Source: Actinoallomurus sp050942425
Lineage (GTDB): Bacteria; Actinomycetota; Actinomycetes; Streptosporangiales; Streptosporangiaceae
Length of the DNA stretch: 64,000 nt
NCBI RefSeq assembly: GCF_050942425.1
Contig: NZ_CP192063.1
Coordinates: 6,510,001 to 6,574,000, forward strand
Direction of reading: 5' to 3'
The notes under the pieces: generated by a model
The model's database searches: none
What the model saw: only the letters and a program-made list of their open reading frames with translations
What the model was told of the DNA's origin: nothing
Shown: positions 54,626-63,339 of the stretch, in pieces
Layout of the letters: each line of letters starts with the position of its first letter
Position numbering within the stretch: position 1 is the stretch's first letter
Translations under genes and position numbers: made by a program

Positions 54626-56821
54626 TCAGCGGGCGGCCGGCTCCAGCGGGGTGCCGACGGCGTCGACCGGCCGCTCCTCCGGCGGGTCGACCGACAGGTG
54701 CGGGAGACGGCGATCCAGCCAGGAGGGCAGCCACCAGTTGGCGCGGCCGAACAGGTGCATCGCGGCCGGGACGAGGATCGTCCGCAGGATGAACGCGTCC
54801 AGCGCGACGGCGGCGCTCAGGCCGATGCCGAACTCGGCGATGACGCGCTGACCCCCGAAGACGAAGGCGACGAACACCGCGATCATGATGGTCGCGGCGG
54901 CGGTGATGACCCGGCCGGTGTGGGCCTGGCCCACGGTGACGGCCTTGCGGTTGTCGCCGCTGTGCACCCATTCCTCGTGCATCCGGCTGACGAGGAACAC
55001 CTGGTAGTCCATTGACAGGCCGAACAGGATCGACAGCATGATCACCGGGAGGAACGCCTCGACCGGCCCGGCGGCGCCCACGCCGAGCGGATCGGAGCCC
55101 CATCCCCACTGGAAGAAGGCGACGACCACGCCGAAGGACGCGCCGGCGGCCAGCACGTTCATCACGGCGGCGATGGCCGGCACGAGCAGGCTGCGGAAGG
55201 CGAGCAGGAGCAGCAGGAACCCGAGTGTGATGATCACACCGAGGAACAGCGGGAGTTTGCCGGTCAGCACGTCCGCGAAGTCGTCGAAGATCGCCGTCGC
55301 GCCGCCGACGTAGACCCGCATCGACGTGCCGCGCTCGGCGGCCGGGACGACGTCGTGGCGGAGCCGGTTGATCAGGTCGGAGGTCTTCGCGGACTGGGGC
55401 GAGGTCGTCGGGATCACCTGTGCCATGGCGACCGTCGCACCCGGCTGAGCGGGCATCGGGGCCGCGGCGGCCACTCCCGGCGTCCGGGACACCTCGCCGA
55501 CCAGACGGGTGAACGCCTGCTGGTCGGCCGCGCCGTGCGTCTCGGCGACCAGTTGCAGCGGGCCGTTGAAGCCCGGGCCGAAGCCCTCGGCCAGCAGGTC
55601 GTACGCCTGGCGCGTGGTCGTGGACGTCGGGTTGTTGCCCGCGTCGGAGGAGCCGAGGCGCAGGGAGAACACCGGCACGCACAGCACCGCGATGACCACG
55701 AGCGCGACCGCGGACAGCGTACGAGGCCGGCGCTCGACCACGCCCGCCCACCGGGTCCACACGTCCGGCCGGGCCTCGCCGCCCGCGTGGGCCCCGAGGC
55801 GGCGGCGTTCGCGGCGGCTGAGCACCCGCGTCTTGAGCAGGCCGAGCAGCGCCGGCAGCAGCGTGATCGCGGCGAGCACGGTGCACACCACGGTGACCGC
55901 CGAGGCGATGGCCATGCCGTTGAGGAAGCTCATGCCCAGGACGAACAGGCCGAGCAGGGCGATCACCACGGTGCCCCCGGCGAACAGCACCGCGCGGCCG
56001 GACGTGTCGATGGCCTTGACCACCGACTCCTCGACGCTCAATCCGTTCTTCAGGCCGGTACGGTGCCGGGTGACGATGAACAGCGCGTAGTCGATCCCGA
56101 CGCCGAGCCCGATCAGCGCGCCCAGTGTGGGCCCAATCTGGCCGATGGTGACGACGTGGGTGAGCAGGCCGACGAGCATCAGGCCGCTCCCGACACCGGC
56201 GATGGCGGTGATGATCGGAAGCAGCATCGCGAACAGCGACCCGAAGGCGAGCAGCAGGACGATCGCGGCGACCGCCACGCCGATCAGCTCGGAGTTGCCA
56301 GGCGGGGTCCGCTCGACCTGGCTGATCGGGTTGCCGCCGAGCTCGACGCGGAGGCCGTCGCCCCGGGCGGCCTCGGCGGTGTCGATCACACGCTGCACGT
56401 CCGCCTTGGCCAGCTTGTCGCCCGTCTTGTCGAAGCCGACCTGGGCGTAGGCGGTCCGGCCGTCCCCGCTGATCTGGCGGGCGCCCCGCGGGCCGTCGTA
56501 CGGGCCGGTCACCGAGGTCACGGAGGGCAGCTTGGAGATCGTCGCAAGGGTGGCGGTCATCTTCCGCCGTACGGCGTCGTCACGAACGGTGCCGCCCGCC
56601 GGCGCGCGCCACACGACGGTCGCCGTGTCGCCCGACTGCGCCGGCAGGGACTTCTGCAGCAGCTGCAGGGCCTTCGTGGACTCGGTGCCCGGCAGGGAGA
56701 AGGCGTCCTTGTAGGCGGAGCCCGCCGTCTGCGACAGCACGCCAAGGCCGACGAGCGCGGCCAGCCACAACAGGACCACGACGAGGCGATGGCGGTGGCA
56801 CCATCGCGCGAGAGCGGACAT
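54626..56821 (-). CDS. MMPL-family exporter (731 aa)
   Basis: Full-length RND/MMPL protein with two six-helix halves. An N-terminal helix and extracytoplasmic loop (SLPGTESTKALQLLQ) precede ELIGVAVAAIVLLLAFGSL, then GLGVGIDYALFIVTRHR and the equivalent FGLSMDYQVFLVSRMHEEW in the second half, the proton-relay GxxxDYxxF motifs. Length is typical. Exports lipids, siderophores or hydrophobic drugs. Directly downstream of a two-component system and preceded by a composite palindrome also found before the sensor kinase gene, so its expression is likely set by that system. Confidence 0.92.
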   Translation of the reverse strand: MSALARWCHRHRLVVVLLWLAALVGLGVLSQTAGSAYKDAFSLPGTESTKALQLLQKSLPAQSGDTATVVWRAPAGGTVRDDAVRRKMTATLATISKLPSVTSVTGPYDGPRGARQISGDGRTAYAQVGFDKTGDKLAKADVQRVIDTAEAARGDGLRVELGGNPISQVERTPPGNSELIGVAVAAIVLLLAFGSLFAMLLPIITAIAGVGSGLMLVGLLTHVVTIGQIGPTLGALIGLGVGIDYALFIVTRHRTGLKNGLSVEESVVKAIDTSGRAVLFAGGTVVIALLGLFVLGMSFLNGMAIASAVTVVCTVLAAITLLPALLGLLKTRVLSRRERRRLGAHAGGEARPDVWTRWAGVVERRPRTLSAVALVVIAVLCVPVFSLRLGSSDAGNNPTSTTTRQAYDLLAEGFGPGFNGPLQLVAETHGAADQQAFTRLVGEVSRTPGVAAAAPMPAQPGATVAMAQVIPTTSPQSAKTSDLINRLRHDVVPAAERGTSMRVYVGGATAIFDDFADVLTGKLPLFLGVIITLGFLLLLLAFRSLLVPAIAAVMNVLAAGASFGVVVAFFQWGWGSDPLGVGAAGPVEAFLPVIMLSILFGLSMDYQVFLVSRMHEEWVHSGDNRKAVTVGQAHTGRVITAAATIMIAVFVAFVFGGQRVIAEFGIGLSAAVALDAFILRTILVPAAMHLFGRANWWLPSWLDRRLPHLSVDPPEERPVDAVGTPLEPAAR

Positions 56822-56911
56822 GAGAGAAACCCCCAGTTGTCATCGAATGCCAGTGCAATCCTCGTGCCGAGGAGTGGGCGTTCCCGTCCGCCTGGGGAAG
56901 GGTCTTCGGCA

Positions 56912-56950
56912 TACCGCGCCCGCAGTAGCCGGTGCGCGCGGCTACTGCGG
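56912..56950. promoter_or_regulatory. composite palindrome upstream of MMPL (TACCGCG-CC-CGCAGTA and CCGCAGTAGCC/GGCTACTGCGG)
   Basis: A 16-bp near-palindrome (one mismatch) overlaps the left arm of a larger 11-bp perfect inverted repeat with a 9-nt spacer. It lies 90-130 nt upstream of the MMPL start. The 16-bp element matches the palindrome before the sensor-kinase gene (59063-59078) at all but one base. Confidence 0.7.
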
Positions 56951-56964
56951 CGAGGTGGCCGGAC

Positions 56965-57109
56965 GGTTACGCGGCCGGGTGGAGACGACTCGGCCGACTG
57001 GGGCGGAGCGGCCGGGGAGGATCCCTCGGATGTCCGGGCGGTTACCACGGCGGAGCGGCCGAGGAAGGATCCTTCGGGTGATCGGGCGGCTACCGCGGCG
57101 GAGCGGCCG
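56965..57109. repeat. imperfect 48-bp repeat across the response-regulator stop codon
   Basis: GGCGGAGCGGCCG recurs at 57002, 57049 and 57097. Stop-bearing GG-TTAC/CTAC-C blocks recur at 56965, 57040 and 57088. On the reverse strand each copy repeats the regulator's last codons (AAPP) and a stop; the three stops are 48 and 75 nt apart, all in one frame. Confidence 0.75.
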
Positions 57110-57767
57110 GACGGACGAGCCCCGTCTCGTAGGCGATCATCACCAGCTGCGCGCGGTCGTGCACCCCGAGCTTCATCATCGCCCGGTTCGCGTGGGTCTT
57201 GACCGTCAGCGGCCGGATGCACAGTCGCTCGGCGATCTGGTCGTTCGACAGCCCACGCGCCACCATGACGACGACCTCACGTTCGCGTTCGGTCAGGTCC
57301 GACAGGCGTTCCGTCGCAGCGTCGGCGATGTCCGCGGGGCCGCTGAGGAAACGGGCGATGAGCGCCTGCGTCGCCGCCGGGGACAGCAGCGCGTCCCCCC
57401 GGGCGACGGTGCGGATCGCCTCGTGCAGGTCCCCGGCCTGCACCCCCTTGCCGACGAACCCGCTGGCGCCGGCGCGCAGCGCCGCGAACACGTACTCGTC
57501 GATCTCGAAGGTCGTCAGCACCAGCACGCGCACGGCGGCCAGAGCATCGTCGGCGGTGATCTTCCGGGTCGCGACCAGGCCGTCGGACTCGGGCATCCGG
57601 ATGTCCATGAGCACGACGTCCGGGCGCGTCTCGCGGGCGAGCACGACGGCCTCGTCGCCGTTCGCGGCCTCGCCCACCACCTCGAGGTCGGGCGCGGCCT
57701 GCACGAGCACCTTGAACCCCGCCCGCACCAGGGACTGGTCGTCGGCCAGCACCACGCGGATCGTCAT
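57090..57767 (-). CDS. NarL/FixJ-family response regulator (225 aa)
   Basis: Receiver domain with the acidic pocket (LADDQS), phosphoacceptor D55 in VVLMDIRMP, the Thr in LTTF and K in VGKG. The C-terminal LuxR helix-turn-helix is LTEREREVVVMVARGLSNDQIAERL, then TVKTHANRAMMKLG. Its start overlaps the kinase stop (ATGA), so the two form one operon, kinase first. Likely binds the TACTGCG-type palindrome found before the kinase and MMPL genes. Confidence 0.92.
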   Translation of the reverse strand: MTIRVVLADDQSLVRAGFKVLVQAAPDLEVVGEAANGDEAVVLARETRPDVVLMDIRMPESDGLVATRKITADDALAAVRVLVLTTFEIDEYVFAALRAGASGFVGKGVQAGDLHEAIRTVARGDALLSPAATQALIARFLSGPADIADAATERLSDLTEREREVVVMVARGLSNDQIAERLCIRPLTVKTHANRAMMKLGVHDRAQLVMIAYETGLVRPAAPPR

Positions 57768-59002
57768 GCGCACCCCGTCCCGGCCGCCCGGGCGGCGGGC
57801 GCGGGCGAATGGTCGGCCGAGGGCAGCACCGCGTGGACGCGGAAGCCGCCCTCCGGCCGGGGAGCAGCCTCGAAGGCGCCGCCGACCGAGTAGGCGCGTT
57901 CCCGCATGCCGAGCAGGCCGTGCCCGGTCCCCTCCCCCGACGTCGACCCGCCGGGCCCGGAGTCGGTGATCTCCAGCCGGAGCTCCCGACGCGTGTAGGC
58001 GATGCGCAGCGTCGCCGGGGCGTCGCCGGCGTGCTTGTGCACGTTGGTCAGCGCCTCCTGGACGATGCGGTAGGCGGCCAGGTCGACGGTGGCGGGCAGC
58101 TCGCGCGGCTCCCCCACCACGCGCAGGTCGACCGTCAGCCCGCCGGCCGCGAACGCCTCGAGCAGGCCGGGCAGCCGGTCGAGCCCGGGAGCGGGCTCCG
58201 GGGCCGACTCGAGCTGCGCGTTCGGCCGGCGCAGCAGGCTCACGGTGGCACCGAGGTCGTCCAGCACCTCCTGACCCGCGCGGCGAACGTGGGACAGCGC
58301 CTCGCGCGCCTGGTCCGGATCGGTCTCCATGACGTACGCCGCGACCTCGGCCTGTACGTTGATCAGCGCGACGTGGTGGGCGAGCACGTCATGGAGCTCG
58401 CGGGCGATCCGCAGCCGCTCCTCGATGACCCGCCGCTCGGCTTCTTCCTCCCGGGTCCGCTCCGCGCGGCGCGCGCGTTCCTCGACGGCCGCGACGTAGG
58501 CGCGGCGATTGCGCACCGCTTCGCCCACCGCGGCGGCGAACGCGATCTGGGCGACGACGCTCACGAGCCGGGGATCGAAGATCACCATCCCGTGCACCAC
58601 GGGATCGCGGGCCACCCCCACCATCTTGGCGATGATCAGGACGAACCCCGACGCTGCGGCGGTCATGGCCGTCGTCCGGCGTACACCGCGCAGCGCGACG
58701 GTGTAGATGGCGATCATCGGCGCGAGCAGGAGGGGGCCCTCTTTGCCGTCCACGGCCAGGTAGCACGCCGTCCCGGCCAGCGTGAACGCCAGCGCGACGA
58801 CCGGCCAGCGCCGCCGTACCGCCAGCGGGCCGGCTGCCAGCACGCCGAACACCGCCATCTGCCAGGTCGACGGGTCGGGCCCGACCTCATGCGGCCCCGA
58901 CGGCACCCACAGGGCCAGCGCGTACACCGCCGCCGCCAACAGCCCGTCCGAGAGGAACGGGTGGCAGCCGGTGATGCGCCTGACCTCGGTCAGCGGACTC
59001 AC
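57764..59002 (-). CDS. sensor histidine kinase, HisKA_3 type (412 aa)
   Basis: Four to six N-terminal membrane helices (for example LLAAAVYALALWV and MAVFGVLAAGPLAV), a coiled linker rich in Arg/Glu (AVEERARRAERTREEEAERR), the dimerisation/phosphoacceptor box with H204 in ARELHDVLAHH, and a HATPase domain (HKHAG, DSGPGG, GTGHGLLGMRER). The GTG at 59002 gives a normal length; an ATG at 59032 is possible. The membrane sensor region lacks a large outside domain, so it may sense within the membrane, as antibiotic sensors do. Confidence 0.9.
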   Translation of the reverse strand: MSPLTEVRRITGCHPFLSDGLLAAAVYALALWVPSGPHEVGPDPSTWQMAVFGVLAAGPLAVRRRWPVVALAFTLAGTACYLAVDGKEGPLLLAPMIAIYTVALRGVRRTTAMTAAASGFVLIIAKMVGVARDPVVHGMVIFDPRLVSVVAQIAFAAAVGEAVRNRRAYVAAVEERARRAERTREEEAERRVIEERLRIARELHDVLAHHVALINVQAEVAAYVMETDPDQAREALSHVRRAGQEVLDDLGATVSLLRRPNAQLESAPEPAPGLDRLPGLLEAFAAGGLTVDLRVVGEPRELPATVDLAAYRIVQEALTNVHKHAGDAPATLRIAYTRRELRLEITDSGPGGSTSGEGTGHGLLGMRERAYSVGGAFEAAPRPEGGFRVHAVLPSADHSPAPAARAAGTGCA

Positions 59003-59062
59003 CCGCCCCACGGTAGCCGCAGCCCGGCACATCTCCGTTGGCCCCAAGGAGTAGCCGGGGCG

Positions 59063-59078
59063 TACTGCGCCCGCAGTA
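59063..59078. promoter_or_regulatory. TACTGCG-CC-CGCAGTA palindrome upstream of the sensor kinase gene
   Basis: Perfect 7-bp arms with a 2-nt centre, about 60 nt upstream of the kinase GTG in the divergent region facing the Ser/Thr kinase gene. The match before the MMPL gene suggests a response-regulator binding site giving autoregulation plus control of the exporter. Confidence 0.7.
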
Positions 59079-59180
59079 TGCGGCGACCGGCACACCGCAG
59101 GACCGTGCACCCGTCCATCCTGGTTTCGCCGGACCCGTCCGGATAGAGTGCCGCTCGTCGCGCGTCGATCAGGGGGACTG

Positions 59181-60788
59181 ATGCCCGAGGTCACGTCTTT
59201 GCGCCCAGGCGATCCTCAGACGCTCGGCGCGTACCGGCTGACGGGCCGGCTCGGTGAGGGCGGCCAGGGCATCGTCTTCCTCGGGCAGGGGGACGACGGC
59301 ACCTCGGTGGCCGTGAAGATCCTCCGCGGAAGATGGGCGGCGGACCGGCGGCTCAGGGAGCGGTTCGCCAAGGAGGTCGCGGCGGCCCGGCGCGTCGCGC
59401 CCTTCTGCGTCGCCCAGGTCCTGGACGCCGACCTCGAGAGCGCGCAGCCGTTCATCGTGACCGAGTACGTCGACGGGCCCACCCTGCGCGAGGCCGTGAC
59501 GATCGGCGGGCCGCGGTCCGGACCGGCGCTGCACCGGCTGGCGGTGGCGACGGCGACGGCGCTGGCCGCCATCCACGAGGCCGGCGTGGTCCACCGCGAC
59601 TTCAAGCCGGCCAACGTGCTGCTGGGCTCCGACGGGCCGCGGGTCATCGACTTCGGCATCGCCCGGACGCTGGACGCGGGCGCGCAGGCGACCGGCGGCG
59701 TGGTGGGGACGCCGACGTACATGGCGCCCGAGCAGTTCGCCGCCCAGAACATCGGGCCGGCCGTCGACGTGTTCGCCTGGGGCTGTGTGATGGTCTTCGC
59801 GGCGACGGGCGCCCCGCCCTTCGGCGGGGACAACGTCGCCGCCATCAGCTACCGGGTGCTCCACGAACAGCCGGACCTCGGGCACCTCGCGGGCCCACTG
59901 CGGGACCTCGTCTCCGCGTGCCTGTCCAAGAACCCCGCGGCGCGCCCGTCCATGCGGGAGCTCCTGCTCCGTCTGCTCGGCAACCCGGACACGGCACCGA
60001 TCGAGCAGACCCTCGACCAGGGACGCCAGGCGGTCCTCGCCGCCGCTCCCCCGCCGCACCGGCCCACCGGGAGCTGGCCGACCATGCCCGCCCACCGGCG
60101 CAGGAACCGGCGAGCGGCCGCAGTGGGCGCCGGGGCCGTCGTCGCCGTCGCGGCGATCGCGGCCGCCGTGGTCCTGTGGCCGGGAACGGACCGGCACGGA
60201 GGCGGCGGACCCACCCGCCGGCCGACCACGCCCACCCAGAGCGCGAGCGGCGCACCGGCCGGCGTCCAGGTCACCCGGAGCCCGCGCCTGGGTCTGGAGT
60301 TCTGGCAGGACGGGCGGCCGAGCTCTCTCGTCTTCGGGCAGCGTGGCGGCAAGGACGTCGTGACGGTCACCCTGCGACCCGCGCCCTTCGAGTTCCGCTT
60401 CCCCAAACCGCCGGGCGACGTGGCGGTCCAGGTGTGCGCCTGGACCGACGATTCGATCTTCTCGCTGCGCGACGGCGAATCGGTGGAGGACGTGCCCTTC
60501 TACCGGATGGGCACGGGAATCGCCGACTACGAGTACGGCAGCGGGACGCTCTACCTGAACAACGAGGGTCACAACTATCTCGGTGGTACCAGGGTCCAGG
60601 CGCTGTCCTCCACCGAGGACAAGGTCTACTTCGCCCAGACGTGGATCGGGCAGCAGGCGACGCCGCTCCAGCAGCGACGGGACGACGTCTTCCTCACCGT
60701 CTTCATCGACAAGAACAAGGACCAGAAGCTGAAGCTGGCCGGTCCGGGCGAGTACGAGTACGTGATCCTCCACTTCCAGGCGTCGTAG
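59181..60788 (+). CDS. membrane Ser/Thr protein kinase with an unknown external domain (535 aa)
   Basis: Hanks-type kinase. The Gly-loop is RLGEGGQGIVFLG, the ATP lysine K46 (AVKIL), catalytic HRDFKPANVLL with D140, DFG at 157-159, and APEQF in the activation end. A proline/threonine juxtamembrane region leads to one helix (residues about 312-334). About 200 external residues follow (YRMGTGIADYEYGSG, VFLTVFIDKNKDQKLKLAGP) that are neither PASTA nor NHL repeats and that I cannot name. ATG with AGGGGGA upstream. Likely a receptor kinase for an extracellular cue. Confidence 0.88.
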   Translation: MPEVTSLRPGDPQTLGAYRLTGRLGEGGQGIVFLGQGDDGTSVAVKILRGRWAADRRLRERFAKEVAAARRVAPFCVAQVLDADLESAQPFIVTEYVDGPTLREAVTIGGPRSGPALHRLAVATATALAAIHEAGVVHRDFKPANVLLGSDGPRVIDFGIARTLDAGAQATGGVVGTPTYMAPEQFAAQNIGPAVDVFAWGCVMVFAATGAPPFGGDNVAAISYRVLHEQPDLGHLAGPLRDLVSACLSKNPAARPSMRELLLRLLGNPDTAPIEQTLDQGRQAVLAAAPPPHRPTGSWPTMPAHRRRNRRAAAVGAGAVVAVAAIAAAVVLWPGTDRHGGGGPTRRPTTPTQSASGAPAGVQVTRSPRLGLEFWQDGRPSSLVFGQRGGKDVVTVTLRPAPFEFRFPKPPGDVAVQVCAWTDDSIFSLRDGESVEDVPFYRMGTGIADYEYGSGTLYLNNEGHNYLGGTRVQALSSTEDKVYFAQTWIGQQATPLQQRRDDVFLTVFIDKNKDQKLKLAGPGEYEYVILHFQAS

Positions 60789-60897
60789 CCCGCAACGCCG
60801 GAAAGCCGCCGATGCGCTCACCGGCTTGGCCCTGGCCCGGGAGCGGGCGGGCCCACGGAACCGTGACCGGCTCCGCTGCCGGGCCGGGCTCTACGCC

Positions 60898-61407
60898 CTA
60901 GCCGACCTGCAGGTCGACGCAGGAGTAGAAGGCGTTCGCGGTGTCGGCGATGTTCCAGACCGCCAGCAGCTTCACGCGGCCGGAGACGTTGCCGAGGTTG
61001 ACGGTGTGCGACACCGTGGCCGGCGGCTGGCTGTCGTTGCCGCTGAACACGCCGACGCGTGTGCCGCCGATGTAGTACTGCCAGTCGGTGGTGCGGTGGC
61101 GCGCGGTGAAGGTCCAGGTGAAGGTGACCGTCCGGCCCACCTTCGTGGCGTGCCAGCCCTTGCTGTCGTCGTCGAGTTCGGCGAACCGGGCGACACCGCC
61201 GCTGCAGCTGTGCAGGCCCTTGGGGCCTTCGACGCTCTGCGGCTCGTACTTGATGTCGCCGCACGGCACGGTGCCCTGCGCGCACTCGGCCTGGCGACTG
61301 GGCGGGGAGTTGATGTAGCCGTGCGCGCTGGCCGCGCCGGCCAGGGCCACGACGAGGGCGGGGGCGAGGGCGACGCCGCTGGCAGCGGCGACGAGTCTGG
61401 TCTTCAT
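60898..61407 (-). CDS. AA10 lytic polysaccharide monooxygenase (169 aa)
   Basis: Secreted copper enzyme that oxidatively cleaves chitin or cellulose. Signal peptidase cleavage leaves His29 as the first residue (ASA|HGYINSPPSR), the N-terminal ligand of the histidine brace, with H104 (TARHRTTDW) as the second. FYSCVDLQV ends the domain. The cysteines form the usual disulfides. It is a single-domain form without a carbohydrate-binding module. A 23-bp perfect palindrome lies about 120 nt upstream. Confidence 0.93.
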   Translation of the reverse strand: MKTRLVAAASGVALAPALVVALAGAASAHGYINSPPSRQAECAQGTVPCGDIKYEPQSVEGPKGLHSCSGGVARFAELDDDSKGWHATKVGRTVTFTWTFTARHRTTDWQYYIGGTRVGVFSGNDSQPPATVSHTVNLGNVSGRVKLLAVWNIADTANAFYSCVDLQVG

Positions 61408-61529
61408 GTGAGCTCCGAATCTCGTGGAGGGACGGCCGCTCGAGCGGCCGTTGCGGGGACGTTCGTTGCTCTGAGCGCACGAGGCGGGGCGCGAGCCGCC
61501 ATGACGGTCTCCATGACACGACCGGTTAT

Positions 61530-61552
61530 CAAATAGTAAAGTTTACTATTTG
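61530..61552. promoter_or_regulatory. 23-bp perfect AT-rich palindrome upstream of the LPMO gene
   Basis: CAAATAGTAAA and TTTACTATTTG flank a single G. The arms are AT-rich in a GC-rich genome and sit about 125 nt before the LPMO start. The TAGTAA core is shared with the ROK operator at 50723-50749. A repressor operator is the likely role. The adjoining sequence to 61652 contains no gene. Confidence 0.75.
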
Positions 61553-61652
61553 CAGGGATTTTCACTCCTTGACGATTCGCTGTCAAGAGTGACGGCACGA
61601 CAGAGGCCGCGGCGTCCCAGGTGTCGAGCGGCAGCCACGAAAGCACGGGGTT

Positions 61653-61678
61653 GCGCCGGCATCGGCGCTACCCGGCGC
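61653..61678. terminator. possible terminator of the cold-shock gene
   Basis: GCGCCGG and CCGGCGC form a 7-bp stem with a 12-nt loop, just past the reverse-strand stop at 61685. Confidence 0.4.
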
Positions 61679-61684
61679 GGAGCG

Positions 61685-62113
61685 TCAGTCCTCGATCCAG
61701 TCGTGCGAGGCGGCGAGCCGGATGACCCGCTCGCGGAGGAGCAGGATCTGCGCCGCGGTCAGCTCCGGCACCGCCGCGAGGAACGTCTCGGTGAGCTCGG
61801 TCCGGAAATCCTCCGTTGTGAGGATCTCGCACGTCCCGTCGTCGTCACGCGGACGAGGGGCACGCGCCGCAGGCTTCACCGGGCCCCGGCGGGAGCCGTC
61901 GGAGGCGCCCGGAACGACGCGGACGTCGTATCCCTTCGGGCCCCGCTCGCCCTCCGTTACCTCGAACTCGACGCTCGTCCCCGGGGAGAAGGCGTACTTG
62001 TCGTCCAGCAGGTCGTTCGCGTGAACGAAGACGTCCTCTCCGCCGTCCTCGGGGGCGACGAACCCGTATCCCCGTACCTCGTCGAACCTTACGACGCGTC
62101 CTTTGACCACCAC
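61685..62113 (-). CDS. cold-shock-domain protein with a C-terminal extension (142 aa)
   Basis: The N-terminal 67 residues form a CspA-type OB fold: RFDEVRGYGFVAPEDGGEDVFVHANDL contains RNP1 (GYGFVAP) and RNP2 (VFVHA). A charged linker with PAARAPRPR then leads to a helical tail (LTETFLAAVPELTAAQILLLRERVIRLAASHDWIED). This two-part form is common in actinomycetes and differs from the single-domain Csp proteins. Binds single-stranded nucleic acid; the tail function is unknown. Confidence 0.9.
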   Translation of the reverse strand: MVVKGRVVRFDEVRGYGFVAPEDGGEDVFVHANDLLDDKYAFSPGTSVEFEVTEGERGPKGYDVRVVPGASDGSRRGPVKPAARAPRPRDDDGTCEILTTEDFRTELTETFLAAVPELTAAQILLLRERVIRLAASHDWIED

Positions 62114-62205
62114 GTGAACCCCTTGACCATGACCACCGCGCGCGATTTCACCGCATCCCGGGCGGTACTCCGCCCGTCACGACGAATCATAAGCGGCCGC
62201 GGGCA

Positions 62206-62628
62206 TCACTCGCGCTCCGTGAGGCCGTCGATGAGCAAGCCGAGACCGAGGCCGAACAGCCAGACGTCCTTGGCCAGAATGAGCCCCTGTTCGGTCGGGA
62301 AGACACTGCCCTCCCGGCGCATCCCCGGCGTCCTGGCGTAAAGGCCGACCAGGCCGGCCGAGAAGGCGACCAGGGCTCCCCCGGCCAGGGCCGTGGGGAC
62401 GACCGGAACCAGCAACGCGGCGGCCACCGCCATCTCACCGGCGGACAGCAGCCGGACGAAGGTCTTGGGATCGACGGCGCCCAGGAACGGATAGGCGTTC
62501 GCGGCCATGCCGTGCAGCGTCTCGGCGGTCTGCTGGTCCGCTCCCCGCTTGCCCAGGCCCGAGTCGAGGAAGAACACGCCCGTCGCCAGCCGACCCGGGA
62601 CGTGCCGCAGCCGTAGCGGAAATCGCAT
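62206..62628 (-). CDS. DoxX-like small membrane protein (140 aa)
   Basis: Four hydrophobic helices: RLATGVFFLDSGLGKRG, then MAVAAALLVPVVPTALAGGALVAFSAGLVGLY and LAKDVWLFGLGLGLLIDG. GLGKRGADQQTAETLHGMA is characteristic of actinobacterial DoxX-like proteins. ATG at 62628 with AAAGGGGG upstream; a TTG 15 nt earlier is possible. Function is not established beyond membrane association and possible redox roles. Confidence 0.75.
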   Translation of the reverse strand: MRFPLRLRHVPGRLATGVFFLDSGLGKRGADQQTAETLHGMAANAYPFLGAVDPKTFVRLLSAGEMAVAAALLVPVVPTALAGGALVAFSAGLVGLYARTPGMRREGSVFPTEQGLILAKDVWLFGLGLGLLIDGLTERE

Positions 62629-62655
62629 GGGTCCCCCTTTCAACGGTCTCCCTCC

Positions 62656-63339
62656 CTACGTACCCCGGACGGTGTCGGAGACGAGTACCCCGTCGCCCAG
62701 CTCGATCACCCGGTCGGCGTACCCCATGATCAGCGGGTCGTGGGTGGCGACCACCGCGGTGACGCCCTCGTCGCGCACGATCGCGGCGATCAGCTGCATG
62801 ATCGACTGAGCCGTCTCGGAGTCCAGCTGCCCGGTCGGCTCGTCGGCGAAGAGGATCCGCGGGGAATGGGCCAGCGCTCGGGCGATCGCGACCCGCTGCT
62901 GCTGGCCGCCGGACAGCTCGTACGGGCGCTGGTCGGCGTGGTCGGCCAGTCCCACCAGAGAGAGGAGCAGCCGGACCCGTTCCTCCCGCTGCCGCGCCGG
63001 GGCGCGGCTGAGACGAAGCGGGACTCCGATGTTCTCCGCGGCCGACAGGACCGGGATGAGGGCGAACGTCTGGAAGACGAAGCCGACGGCCTCGCGCCGC
63101 ATGCGCTGCAGGGCGGCCTCGCCGAGCGCGGTCACCTCCTGGCCGGCGACCACGGCCCGCCCGGAGTCCGGCGTGTCCAGACCGCCCAGGATGTTCAGCA
63201 ACGTCGTCTTGCCCGCTCCGGAACGGCCTTTCACGGCCAGCAGCTGCCCTTCCGGCGTCGTGAAGCTCAAATCCGTGAGCGCCTTCACCGGCACGCGCCC
63301 GGTCCGGTACGTCTTGGTCAGTCCCTCAACGCTGATCAT
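62656..63339 (-). CDS. MacB/LolD-type ABC transporter ATPase (227 aa)
   Basis: ATP-binding subunit of an FtsX/MacB-like exporter or lipoprotein-type system. Walker A variant GRSGAGKTTLLN, Q-loop VFQTFALIP, signature LSGGQQQRVAIARAL, Walker B ILFADEP with the D-loop SGQLDSET region and H-loop ATHDP. Overlaps the end of the preceding ATPase gene by 14 nt. The permease partner is not seen in the window and probably lies beyond the right edge. Confidence 0.9.
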   Translation of the reverse strand: MISVEGLTKTYRTGRVPVKALTDLSFTTPEGQLLAVKGRSGAGKTTLLNILGGLDTPDSGRAVVAGQEVTALGEAALQRMRREAVGFVFQTFALIPVLSAAENIGVPLRLSRAPARQREERVRLLLSLVGLADHADQRPYELSGGQQQRVAIARALAHSPRILFADEPTGQLDSETAQSIMQLIAAIVRDEGVTAVVATHDPLIMGYADRVIELGDGVLVSDTVRGT

